Part shown: in pieces, positions 1 through 6,012 of the stretch | Layout of the letters: every line of letters begins with the position of its first letter | Numbering within the stretch: the stretch's first letter is position 1 | Assembly: GCA_023460175.1 (NCBI GenBank) | Contig: JAEWRC010000152.1 | Location: 1-16,463 of the forward strand | DNA length: 16,463 nt | Direction of reading: 5' to 3' | DNA from: Actinomycetes bacterium | Lineage (GTDB): Bacteria > Actinomycetota > Actinomycetes > Mycobacteriales > Mycobacteriaceae | Made by a program: the position numbers and the translations under genes | The notes under the pieces: generated by a model | Databases searched by the model: none | The model's input: only the letters and a program-made list of their open reading frames with translations | Told to the model about the DNA's origin: nothing

Positions 1-27
1 CTGCCCGAGCGGACACCGACTCGTCAT

Positions 28-41
28 TAGGCGATCGCCTA
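28..41. promoter_or_regulatory. Putative TetR operator O1, 14-base perfect palindrome
   Basis: TAGGCGATCGCCTA is a perfect palindrome (TTAGGCG...CGCCTA with the preceding T at 27). It sits just upstream of the tetR gene, where a TetR protein usually binds to repress its own promoter. A near copy lies at 761-774 on the other side of the gene. That the flanking TetR protein binds it is inferred from position and duplication, not shown. Confidence 0.72.
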
Positions 42-139
42 GTAAAAGTGTTAGGAACATGACTAGCATTCCGACGCATCGACGGTCAAGGGGTCGTGGA
101 CGGGCGATGGCCCCTGCGGAGGAGGACGGGACGATCTCA

Positions 140-736
140 ATGGCCACACCAAGCCGAGTCGGCAAACGTGACACCGGCACCCGCGAGAAACTGCTGGACG
201 CCACCGCCGAGATCATGCTCCAGGAAGGATACGCGGCGGCGACCTCCCGACGGGTCGCCGAAAAGGTGGGCGTTCAGCGGGCCGCGGTCTACTACTACTT
301 TCCCACCATGGACGACCTCTACCTCGCGGTGCTCCGTCGGGGAACGCAACGAAACCTGGAGGTGCAACGCCAGGCTCTGGCGTCGGGTAAGCCGTTACAC
401 GCATTGTGGGACATGACAATTGACCCCCAGGGGTCTCGATTGACCTTGGAATTCATGGCCCTGGGAAATCATCGGGAGGAGATCCGGGCCGAGCTGGCGG
501 CAGGAGCCGAACGATTCCGGGAGGCGCAGGTGGCTGCGCTCACGTTCATCCTGCGCGAGCACTCCGCGGAGCCGGCGGCTGACCCCGAGGTCGTGTCGGT
601 GCTCATCGCCAGCATCGGTCGCCTCACCACTATCGAGGCCGGGTTGGGGATCGCCTCCGGCCACGACAAAACCCTGCAACTGGTCCGCGACTACCTCGCC
701 AAGTTCGAGGCGTCGGCCCCCGATCCGATGGGCTGA
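140..736 (+). CDS. TetR/AcrR family transcriptional regulator (first)
   Basis: A one-component DNA-binding repressor of about 198 residues from this start. The N-terminal helix-turn-helix runs from TREKLLDATAEIML through RRVAEKVGVQRAAVYYYF, followed by the usual helical ligand and dimer domain (LEFMALGNHREEIRAEL and onward), which gives no clue to the ligand. The frame is open back to an ATG at 59 (225 aa), with another ATG at 107. I prefer 140 because GGAGGAGGA lies at 118-126, though the 13-base spacing is long. Residues before 140 are basic and low-complexity with weak third-position GC, and TetR proteins normally begin 10-20 residues before the HTH. The gene is bracketed by two copies of one palindrome (28-41 and 761-774), which suggests autoregulation plus control of the downstream aroQ. 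Family certain; start and target uncertain. Confidence 0.88.
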   Translation: MATPSRVGKRDTGTREKLLDATAEIMLQEGYAAATSRRVAEKVGVQRAAVYYYFPTMDDLYLAVLRRGTQRNLEVQRQALASGKPLHALWDMTIDPQGSRLTLEFMALGNHREEIRAELAAGAERFREAQVAALTFILREHSAEPAADPEVVSVLIASIGRLTTIEAGLGIASGHDKTLQLVRDYLAKFEASAPDPMG

Positions 737-760
737 CTCCGCGCGCGAAGGTCTAATCCT

Positions 761-774
761 TAGGCGTCCGCCTA
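761..774. promoter_or_regulatory. Putative TetR operator O2 upstream of aroQ
   Basis: TAGGCGTCCGCCTA has the same arms as the palindrome at 28-41 (TAGGCG-N2-CGCCTA; only the two central bases differ), and both are preceded by T. It lies in the 125-base gap between tetR and aroQ, 87 bases before the aroQ ATG. That is suitable for an operator controlling aroQ and the overlapping membrane-protein gene. Binding is inferred. Confidence 0.68.
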
Positions 775-861
775 TGTAGGTATCTCACCGGACGGCGATC
801 AGCCTACCGTTGTCCGCGTGGTTGCCTGGGGTCGACAGATTCACCTCGGTACCGTAGGTGA

Positions 862-1305
862 ATGACCGAACGCCGTCTGCTGCTGCTCAACGGGCCGAAC
901 CTGAACCTGCTGGGATCCCGCGAGCCGGAGATCTACGGATCGACCACGCTGGCCCAGATCGAGGAGAACACCCGGTCGGTGGCCGCTGAGTTCGGCTTCG
1001 ACCTGCGGGCGCTGCAGAGCAACCACGAGGGCGAGTTGGTCGACGCCATCCAGGCGGCCCGCGCCGACTGCGCCGGCATCATCTTGAACCCGGCCGCCTA
1101 CACGCACACCTCGGTGGCCATTCGGGATGCGCTCGCAGGCGTCGAATTGCCCGTGGTGGAAGTGCATCTGAGCAACGTCGCGCGCCGGGAGGAGTTCCGG
1201 CAGCACTCGTATGTGTCGGGGGTCGCCGACGCGGTGATCGCCGGGGCCGGGGCCCTCGGCTACGAATTCGCCGTGCGCTACCTCGCCGACAGGATCGGCT
1301 CGTGA
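862..1305 (+). CDS. aroQ: Type II 3-dehydroquinate dehydratase
   Basis: Catalyses dehydration of 3-dehydroquinate to 3-dehydroshikimate, step 3 of the shikimate pathway; cytosolic, dodecameric in the type II family. 147 residues, normal family length. Visible active-site elements: LLLLNGPNLNLLGSREP (N13, R20), Tyr25 in IYG, N76 in ILNPAAYTHTS with H82, E100-VH102, and REEFRQHSY with R113. AGGTGA abuts the ATG, so the ribosome site is poorly spaced. The gene follows the tetR/O2 pair and overlaps the next gene by GTGA, implying an operon. From memory, the main mycobacterial aroQ/aroD sits with aroB and aroK; this copy does not. Its LQSNHEGEL and NPAAYTHTS segments look closer to the corynebacterial QsuC-type enzyme of quinate/shikimate catabolism than to M. 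tuberculosis AroD. A biosynthetic or a catabolic role both remain possible. Confidence 0.95.
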   Translation: MTERRLLLLNGPNLNLLGSREPEIYGSTTLAQIEENTRSVAAEFGFDLRALQSNHEGELVDAIQAARADCAGIILNPAAYTHTSVAIRDALAGVELPVVEVHLSNVARREEFRQHSYVSGVADAVIAGAGALGYEFAVRYLADRIGS

Positions 1306-1688
1306 TCCAGCCGCCCGCCGTGCGCTACGCCGGTTTCATCGTCGTCGCCGAGGGCATCGTCGCGCTCGGCACCGCGGTGGTGCTGGCGGTGCTGGCCACC
1401 GGCGGCACCGACAAGCACGCCGAAGGCTTCAACGCCTACGGCACCTCCGCGTGGTTCACCATCATGGGCCTCGGCGTGCTGGCCGGCGGCTGGGCGCTGG
1501 TGACCGACCGGCGCTGGGGGCGCGGCATCGCGGTGTTCGTCAACCTGCTGCTGCTACCGGTGGCGTGGTACGTGTTCAGCTCGCATCAGGTGGTCTACGG
1601 CGTGCTGGTGGCCGCGGTCGCGCTGACCGTCCTCGGGTTGCTGTTCAGCCCGACGGCGCTGCAGTGGGCCGCCGCACCGCGCGGCTGA
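1302..1688 (+). CDS. Small four-helix integral membrane protein (Rv3217c-like)
   Basis: 128 residues with four predicted membrane helices: about 9-31 (YAGFIVVAEGIVALGTAVVL), 50-66 (WFTIMGLGVLAGGWALV), 73-91 (GIAVFVNLLLLPVAWYVF) and 97-114 (VVYGVLVAAVALTVLGLLF). Loops are short and there is no catalytic motif, so I assign no function. The start is GTG at 1302, overlapping the aroQ stop by four bases (GTGA), so translation is probably coupled. By position and size it matches the M. tuberculosis membrane protein Rv3217c, next to the acetyltransferase, which makes it the first gene of the conserved block; tetR and aroQ lie outside it. It ends five bases before the convergent acetyltransferase gene. 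Confidence 0.85.
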   Translation: MIQPPAVRYAGFIVVAEGIVALGTAVVLAVLATGGTDKHAEGFNAYGTSAWFTIMGLGVLAGGWALVTDRRWGRGIAVFVNLLLLPVAWYVFSSHQVVYGVLVAAVALTVLGLLFSPTALQWAAAPRG

Positions 1689-1693
1689 GCGGT

Positions 1694-2173
1694 TCAGGAG
1701 TCGGCCAGGCGGCGCAGCGCGTCGCCGGAGACCCGGTAGCCGGTCCACTCGCTCTGCGGGGTGCCGCCGACGTCGTCGTAGAGCGCGATCGCACCCGAGT
1801 TCCAGTTCAGCACCGTCCACGACAGCCGGGTGTAGCCGCGGGCCACGCACTCGCCGGCCAGCGTCGACAACAGCGCCCGGGCCAGGCCGCGCCGCCGGTA
1901 GGCCGGCCGCACGTACAGGTCCTCGAGGTGGATCCCGCCGACGCCGTCCCAGGTGGAGAAGTTCACGAACCACACCGCGGCGGCCGCAGGTTCGCCGTCG
2001 ACCTCGACGACGTGACCGTGGGCGACGGGCTCGTCGCCGAACAGTGCGGTGTGCAACTGGGTTTCGGTCACCGTGCACTCGTCGGCGGCCTCCTCGAAGG
2101 CGGCCAGCTCGTGGATCATCGCCGTGATCGCGGGCACGTCGGCGGGCTCGGCGCGCCGAATGTGTTGGCTCAT
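1694..2173 (-). CDS. GNAT family N-acetyltransferase (Rv3216-like)
   Basis: 159 residues. The acetyl-CoA binding motif A is LYVRPAYRRRGLARALL (86-102), followed by WTVLNWNSGAIALYDDVGG (119-137), where the Asn and Tyr are typical GNAT landmarks. The FSTWDGVGGIHLEDLYV segment resembles the spermidine/spermine and thialysine acetyltransferase branch, so a small polyamine or amino-acid substrate is plausible but unproven. The ATG at 2173 overlaps the entC stop (ATGA), making this the last gene of a three-gene overlapping operon with gpm2-like and entC. It is complete and of ordinary length. The start is fixed well by the overlap. Confidence 0.92.
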   Translation of the reverse strand: MSQHIRRAEPADVPAITAMIHELAAFEEAADECTVTETQLHTALFGDEPVAHGHVVEVDGEPAAAAVWFVNFSTWDGVGGIHLEDLYVRPAYRRRGLARALLSTLAGECVARGYTRLSWTVLNWNSGAIALYDDVGGTPQSEWTGYRVSGDALRRLADS

Positions 2174-3264
2174 GACGGGACCCCCAGCCCGGACAGGATG
2201 GTCCGGAATTTCGTGGTGGTCTCGGCGACCTCGTCGTCGGGATCGGACTCGGCGACGATCCCGCCGCCGGAATGGGCGAGCGCGCTGCGCCGGTCGGCCG
2301 ACAGCTGGGCGCACCGGATCGAGACCACCCAGCGGCCGTCCCCGCGCGCATCGCACCAGCCGGCCGCGCCGGCGTAGAAGCCGCGATCGCCCTCGATCTC
2401 CCCGATCAGCGCGGTCGCCGCGGCGGTGGGCACCCCGCCGACCGCCGGGGTGGGCTGCAGGGCCAGCGCGAGATCGATTGCCGTGGTGCTGCTTTCGCGC
2501 AAGGTCGCCGAGATCGGGGTGTTCAGGTGCCACAGCGCGTCGGTGTGGTGCAATTGCGGTTCGGCGGCGATGTCCAGGTCCACGCACAGCGGTTCCAGCG
2601 CCGCGCGCATCACGTCGATCACCAGCTGATGCTCGTGGCGGTTCTTCGCCGACTCGGCCAGCGCCCGGCCGTTGGCGCGGTCGACCTCCGGATCGGCCGC
2701 GCGCGGCGCCGAGCCGGCGAACGGCCGACACGTCACCCGGTCCCCGGAGCGCGCCACCAACAGTTCGGGGGAGGCACCCACCAGCACGGTGCCGGCGTGC
2801 GCGCCGCCGGCGGGGGACAGGTCCACCAGGTAGCCGTAGGCGCCCGGGTCGGCGTCGAGCAGCCGATGCAGCACGGTCGTCGGCTCCCACGGCCCGTCGG
2901 CCTGCAGCCGCAGCGATCGCGCCAACACCACCTTGTGCAGGTCGGTGCCGGGGGCGCGCAGCCGGGCGACCGCGGTGGCCACCCGGTCGCGATGCGTGGT
3001 CAGGTCCGGCTGCGGGGTGATGTCGGTGACGCGCGGCAGGTGCTCGCCCGCCGATGCCGGCAGTGGGCCGCGGTGCAGCTGCTCGGGGGCGTGCAGCGCC
3101 GCCGGCGACGAGACGTCGAAAGGCAACGCGCCCACCACGATCGGCACCTCGCCGCGGTCCAGCGCGGCGGTGGCCGCGGCCACGCTGTCGAAGGCGGTGC
3201 GAACACCGCGGGAAAGCACGGTGCCCGACGGCCCGCTGAGCACGAACGACGGCGGCGCGGTCAC
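2170..3264 (-). CDS. entC: Isochorismate synthase
   Basis: Converts chorismate to isochorismate with Mg2+. In mycobacteria this feeds menaquinone synthesis and possibly salicylate/mycobactin, although MbtI makes salicylate separately. 364 residues, normal for EntC/MenF. Chorismate-binding domain landmarks in order: LHKVVLARSL (general base K111), GASPELL (E167), CRPFAGSAPR, SAKNRHEHQLVIDVM (about 205-219), LWHLNTPISATL, LQPTPAVGGVPTAAA, GEIEGDRGFYAGAAGW (288-303), VSIRCAQL and GGGIVAESDPDDEVAET (333-349) with metal-binding acids. All key residues look intact. The GTG start at 3264 overlaps the stop of the upstream phosphatase gene (GTGA) and the stop overlaps the next ATG. The much longer open frame upstream is a shadow of the phosphatase gene. 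Confidence 0.95.
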   Translation of the reverse strand: MTAPPSFVLSGPSGTVLSRGVRTAFDSVAAATAALDRGEVPIVVGALPFDVSSPAALHAPEQLHRGPLPASAGEHLPRVTDITPQPDLTTHRDRVATAVARLRAPGTDLHKVVLARSLRLQADGPWEPTTVLHRLLDADPGAYGYLVDLSPAGGAHAGTVLVGASPELLVARSGDRVTCRPFAGSAPRAADPEVDRANGRALAESAKNRHEHQLVIDVMRAALEPLCVDLDIAAEPQLHHTDALWHLNTPISATLRESSTTAIDLALALQPTPAVGGVPTAAATALIGEIEGDRGFYAGAAGWCDARGDGRWVVSIRCAQLSADRRSALAHSGGGIVAESDPDDEVAETTTKFRTILSGLGVPS

Positions 3265-3869
3265 GGTGTCCTGGGTTCGCGATGCGCGGCCAGCCCCAGC
3301 GACTTCAGCTGGCGCAGACCGTAATCGAAGCCGCACACCGCCAGCGCGGCCGGCCCGAACCCGTACCGGGCCCCCTCGCGCAGCGGCTGCTCGACCCAGC
3401 GGGTCAGCACCGATCGGGAGAAGTGGCCGTGACCGACGAACACCACGTCGTGCTCGCCGAGGTGATCCAGCGCCAACTCGATGGCCGCGTCCGCGCGGGC
3501 ACTGACCTGGGCCACGGACTCCCCGCCGGGGCAGCCGTGCGTCCACAGCAACCAGCCGGGGGTGTCCCGGCGGATCTCGCGGGTGGTCCGCCCCTCGTAG
3601 TCGCCGTAGTCCCATTCGGCTAGCCCGGGAACCTGCTCGTGCACCGCCAACCCCGCGAGTTCGGCGGTGGCCAGCGCGCGCCGGCGCGGGCTGCTGAACA
3701 CCAGCGCATCGCGCAGGTCCAGGTGCGCCAGGGCCAGCGCGGCCAGCTGGGCCTGCTCGCGGCCGTGCGGGGTCAGCTCCAGGTCGGTGGTGCTGGTGTG
3801 CCGCCCCGACAGCGACCACTCGGTCTCGCCGTGGCGCAGCAGGATCAGCCGATGCTCACCGACACTCAC
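3261..3869 (-). CDS. gpm2: Histidine phosphatase (Gpm2-like acid phosphatase, Rv3214-like)
   Basis: 202 residues of the histidine phosphatase superfamily. The signature RHGETEW is at 12-18 with H13 as the phospho-accepting histidine. SSPRRRALATAE holds the second arginine, EWDYGDYEGRT carries the acid, and VFVGHGHFSR holds the second catalytic histidine. Often labelled phosphoglycerate mutase 2, but as I recall its M. tuberculosis counterpart was characterised as an acid phosphatase, so glycolytic function should not be assumed. It is first in the operon with entC and GNAT, joined by a GTGA overlap. The start is GTG at 3869; a second in-frame GTG lies at 3865. No strong ribosome site is visible before either. 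The 83-base gap to parA is a divergent promoter region. Confidence 0.92.
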   Translation of the reverse strand: MSVGEHRLILLRHGETEWSLSGRHTSTTDLELTPHGREQAQLAALALAHLDLRDALVFSSPRRRALATAELAGLAVHEQVPGLAEWDYGDYEGRTTREIRRDTPGWLLWTHGCPGGESVAQVSARADAAIELALDHLGEHDVVFVGHGHFSRSVLTRWVEQPLREGARYGFGPAALAVCGFDYGLRQLKSLGLAAHREPRTP

Positions 3870-3939
3870 GAGATCCGATTCTGCCCGACGGGGCCGTTCC
3901 GGCGCCGGTGTGGTCCCGGTGCCGGCCGCCGCGGCATGA

Positions 3940-3945
3940 CAGGAT
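3940..3945 (+). promoter_or_regulatory. Candidate -10 element for a leaderless parA transcript
   Basis: CAGGAT (near-consensus TANNNT) is followed by exactly seven bases and then the GTG at 3953. That spacing fits transcription starting at the start codon itself, common in mycobacteria. The AGGATGG here could instead act as a ribosome site for the same GTG, so either reading supports 3953. No -35 box is recognisable. Confidence 0.4.
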
Positions 3946-3952
3946 GGATGTC

Positions 3953-4750
3953 GTGGGGACGCAGGTATTGGCAGTGGCCAACCAGAAGGGTGGGGTGGCC
4001 AAGACGACGACGGTGGCCTCGTTGGGCGCCGCGATGGTCGAGGCGGGCAAGCGGGTGCTGCTCGTCGACATGGATCCGCAGGGCTGTCTGACGTTCTCGC
4101 TGGGCCAGGATCCCGACAAATTGCCGGTCTCGGTGCACGAGGTGCTGCTCGGCGACGTGGAGCCGACTGCGGCGCTGGTGCAGACCGACGAGGGCATGAC
4201 GCTGCTGCCGGCCAACATCGATCTGGCGGGCGCCGAGGCCATGCTGCTGATGCGGGCCGGGCGCGAGTACGCGCTGAAGCGGGCGCTGGCCAAGGTCACC
4301 GACGACTTCGATGTGGTGATCATCGACTGCCCGCCGTCGCTGGGGGTGCTCACGCTCAACGGGCTGACCGCGGCCGACGAGGTCATCGTGCCGCTGCAGT
4401 GCGAGACGCTGGCGCACCGCGGCGTGGGCCAGTTCCTGCGCACGGTGACCGACGTCCAGCAGATCACCAACCCGGACCTGACCATGCTCGGGGCGCTGCC
4501 CACGCTGTACGACTCGCGCACGACCCACAGCCGCGACGTGCTGTTCGACGTCGTCGACCGCTACGGGCTGCCGGTGCTGGCGCCGCCGATCCCGCGGACC
4601 GTGCGTTTTGCCGAGGCCACCGCCTCGGGGGCGTCGGTGCTCGCCGGACGCAAGAACAAGGGCGCGATGGCCTACCGGGAACTGGCGGCCGCGCTGCTCG
4701 CGCACTGGAAATCGGGCAAGAAGCTCGCGACCTTCACCCCGGAGGTCTAG
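3953..4750 (+). CDS. ParA/Soj family ATPase (orphan, Rv3213c-like)
   Basis: 265 residues from GTG 3953. Deviant Walker A KGGVAKTT is at 12-19 with the signature lysine near its start, followed by VLLVDMDPQGCLTF (Walker A'), DFDVVIIDCPPSLGVLTLNGL (Walker B region) and PLQCETLAHRGVGQFL. These are ParA/MinD-type dimerising ATPases that position chromosomes, plasmids or protein complexes. No parB, parS or cell-pole partner gene is adjacent, so this is not the oriC-linked parAB pair. Its cargo is unknown. The frame stays open to GTG 3908 and ATG 3944, but 3953 best fits the family N-terminus (a few residues before VLAVANQKGG) and the upstream AGGATGG. It ends six bases before the convergent propeller gene. 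Confidence 0.93.
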   Translation: MGTQVLAVANQKGGVAKTTTVASLGAAMVEAGKRVLLVDMDPQGCLTFSLGQDPDKLPVSVHEVLLGDVEPTAALVQTDEGMTLLPANIDLAGAEAMLLMRAGREYALKRALAKVTDDFDVVIIDCPPSLGVLTLNGLTAADEVIVPLQCETLAHRGVGQFLRTVTDVQQITNPDLTMLGALPTLYDSRTTHSRDVLFDVVDRYGLPVLAPPIPRTVRFAEATASGASVLAGRKNKGAMAYRELAAALLAHWKSGKKLATFTPEV

Positions 4751-4756
4751 GCAGGT

Positions 4757-5998
4757 CTAGGGCCGGGCGCCGAGGGCGACCACCGTGCGGCCGCGCTGTT
4801 CGAGCACAGTCGGGCCGACGACGCTCGGCACGATCACCCCGACCCCGGAATCCATGCTCGGACGGTCCACGTCGATGACCCGCTCGAGCTCGCCGGTGCC
4901 GGAGTCGTAGACCCCGAGGCCGCCGGTCACCGGGATCAGCAGCCGGTCGGCCATCATCGCCGCGGGCCCCAGCGGGATCACGCCGTCGGCGGGCGCCACG
5001 GTGAATTTGTGGGTCAGCTGATCGGAGTTGAAGACCAGCACGGAGTCGCCGGTCCACCAGGTGAACAGGTTGCCGGCGCGGGTCACGGTGTTCGCCGGGT
5101 CCGCCGCCGACGGCGGTTGGGGCACCGGCGTGCTCGACAGCTCGGCGCCGTTCTGGTCCACCACCGACACCCGCGGCGTCGGCGTGGGCAGGTAGACGGC
5201 GGTGATGGTGTCGGAGACCGCCAGCACCCGGGCCGTGGAATCGGGGGCGACGTCGGGCTGCGGGACGTCGCGCTGGGTCGGTTCGTCGTCCTCGTCGCCG
5301 GGCCGCAGCAGGGTCAGCCGCACGTCGACCTCGCCGGGGCAGGCCTGCAGCAGCGACACCGCCAGCGGGCCGGCGGCCGCCGAGGTGATGGTGCAGCCCT
5401 GGCCCAAGCCGGTCTGGTTGGGCTTGACCCGGGCGTCGACCTCGCCGAAGCCGATCATCCGGACCATGTCGGAGCGCCACAGTTCCAGCCGCGTCGTCCC
5501 GGTGGACAGCACCACGGTGCCGTCCGAGGACAGCCGCACCCGGTCGTCGGCGTAGCCGCTGCGGGCGGGGCCGCGCCGGCCGGTCGAGGAGTCGATGGTG
5601 CTGACCTGGCCGCAGCCGCGCACGTCCGGGTACACCGCGACGGCGTACTGGTAGACCCAGGACACCCCGCACAGCTGCCGGTCGCGCGCGTAGCTCCAGC
5701 GGGTTTCACCGGTGATCGGGTCGCGGCCCTCGACGGTGCTGCCGTCACCGGTGATCACGGTGCCGCTGGCCACCAGCGGCAGGTCCGTGGCCGCGCTGGG
5801 AGCGCTCCACAGTTCGTCCAGGGCCCCGGGCACCGCGTCGGCCGGCGGCACGCTCTTCGAGGGGCCGTCGGCGGGGCGACTCTGCGTGGCCCGCGCGTCG
5901 CTGGTCCACCAGATGGCCACCGCCGCGATGGCGACGATCGCGGCGATCGCGGCGGCGACGGCGACGTCGGTGCGGGTCCGACGCTCCGGTTTGACCAT
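4757..5998 (-). CDS. Membrane-anchored PQQ-like beta-propeller protein (Rv3212-like)
   Basis: 413 residues. A basic N-terminus (KPERRTR) is followed by one membrane helix at about 11-31 (VAVAAAIAAIVAIAAVAIWW) and then a long extracytoplasmic domain. This contains repeated beta-strand units of the PQQ/quinoprotein type, such as GSTVEGRDPITGETRWSYA, STIDSSTGRRGP and GGLGVYDSGTGELERV. No PQQ-binding or enzymatic residues stand out, so it may be a scaffold. A cysteine pair (RQLCGVSW, DVRGCGQVS) and a later pair (GQGCTITS, LLQACPGE) could form disulfides outside the membrane. The ATG lies 14 bases after the rhlE stop, so it is probably co-transcribed with rhlE. Function unknown; topology and fold inferred. 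Confidence 0.85.
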   Translation of the reverse strand: MVKPERRTRTDVAVAAAIAAIVAIAAVAIWWTSDARATQSRPADGPSKSVPPADAVPGALDELWSAPSAATDLPLVASGTVITGDGSTVEGRDPITGETRWSYARDRQLCGVSWVYQYAVAVYPDVRGCGQVSTIDSSTGRRGPARSGYADDRVRLSSDGTVVLSTGTTRLELWRSDMVRMIGFGEVDARVKPNQTGLGQGCTITSAAAGPLAVSLLQACPGEVDVRLTLLRPGDEDDEPTQRDVPQPDVAPDSTARVLAVSDTITAVYLPTPTPRVSVVDQNGAELSSTPVPQPPSAADPANTVTRAGNLFTWWTGDSVLVFNSDQLTHKFTVAPADGVIPLGPAAMMADRLLIPVTGGLGVYDSGTGELERVIDVDRPSMDSGVGVIVPSVVGPTVLEQRGRTVVALGARP

Positions 5999-6012
5999 GG
6001 CCGAAAGCGGTC

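Noticed and set aside
794..806. GGCGATCAGCCTA, possible third TetR operator before aroQ
   Set aside because: Resembles O1 but needs a one-base insertion and lacks the left TA; arms too short to claim.
2272..3324. 350-codon open frame on the plus strand
   Set aside because: Antisense shadow of entC; Arg/Gly/His/Gln-rich translation with no domain, typical of GC-rich complementary frames.
3899..3908. CCGGCGCCGG palindrome in the gpm2/parA gap
   Set aside because: All-GC palindromes are common by chance at this base composition.
4744..4760. GGTCTAG repeated twice at the parA/propeller junction
   Set aside because: A seven-base repeat spanning the parA stop; too short and no structure around it.
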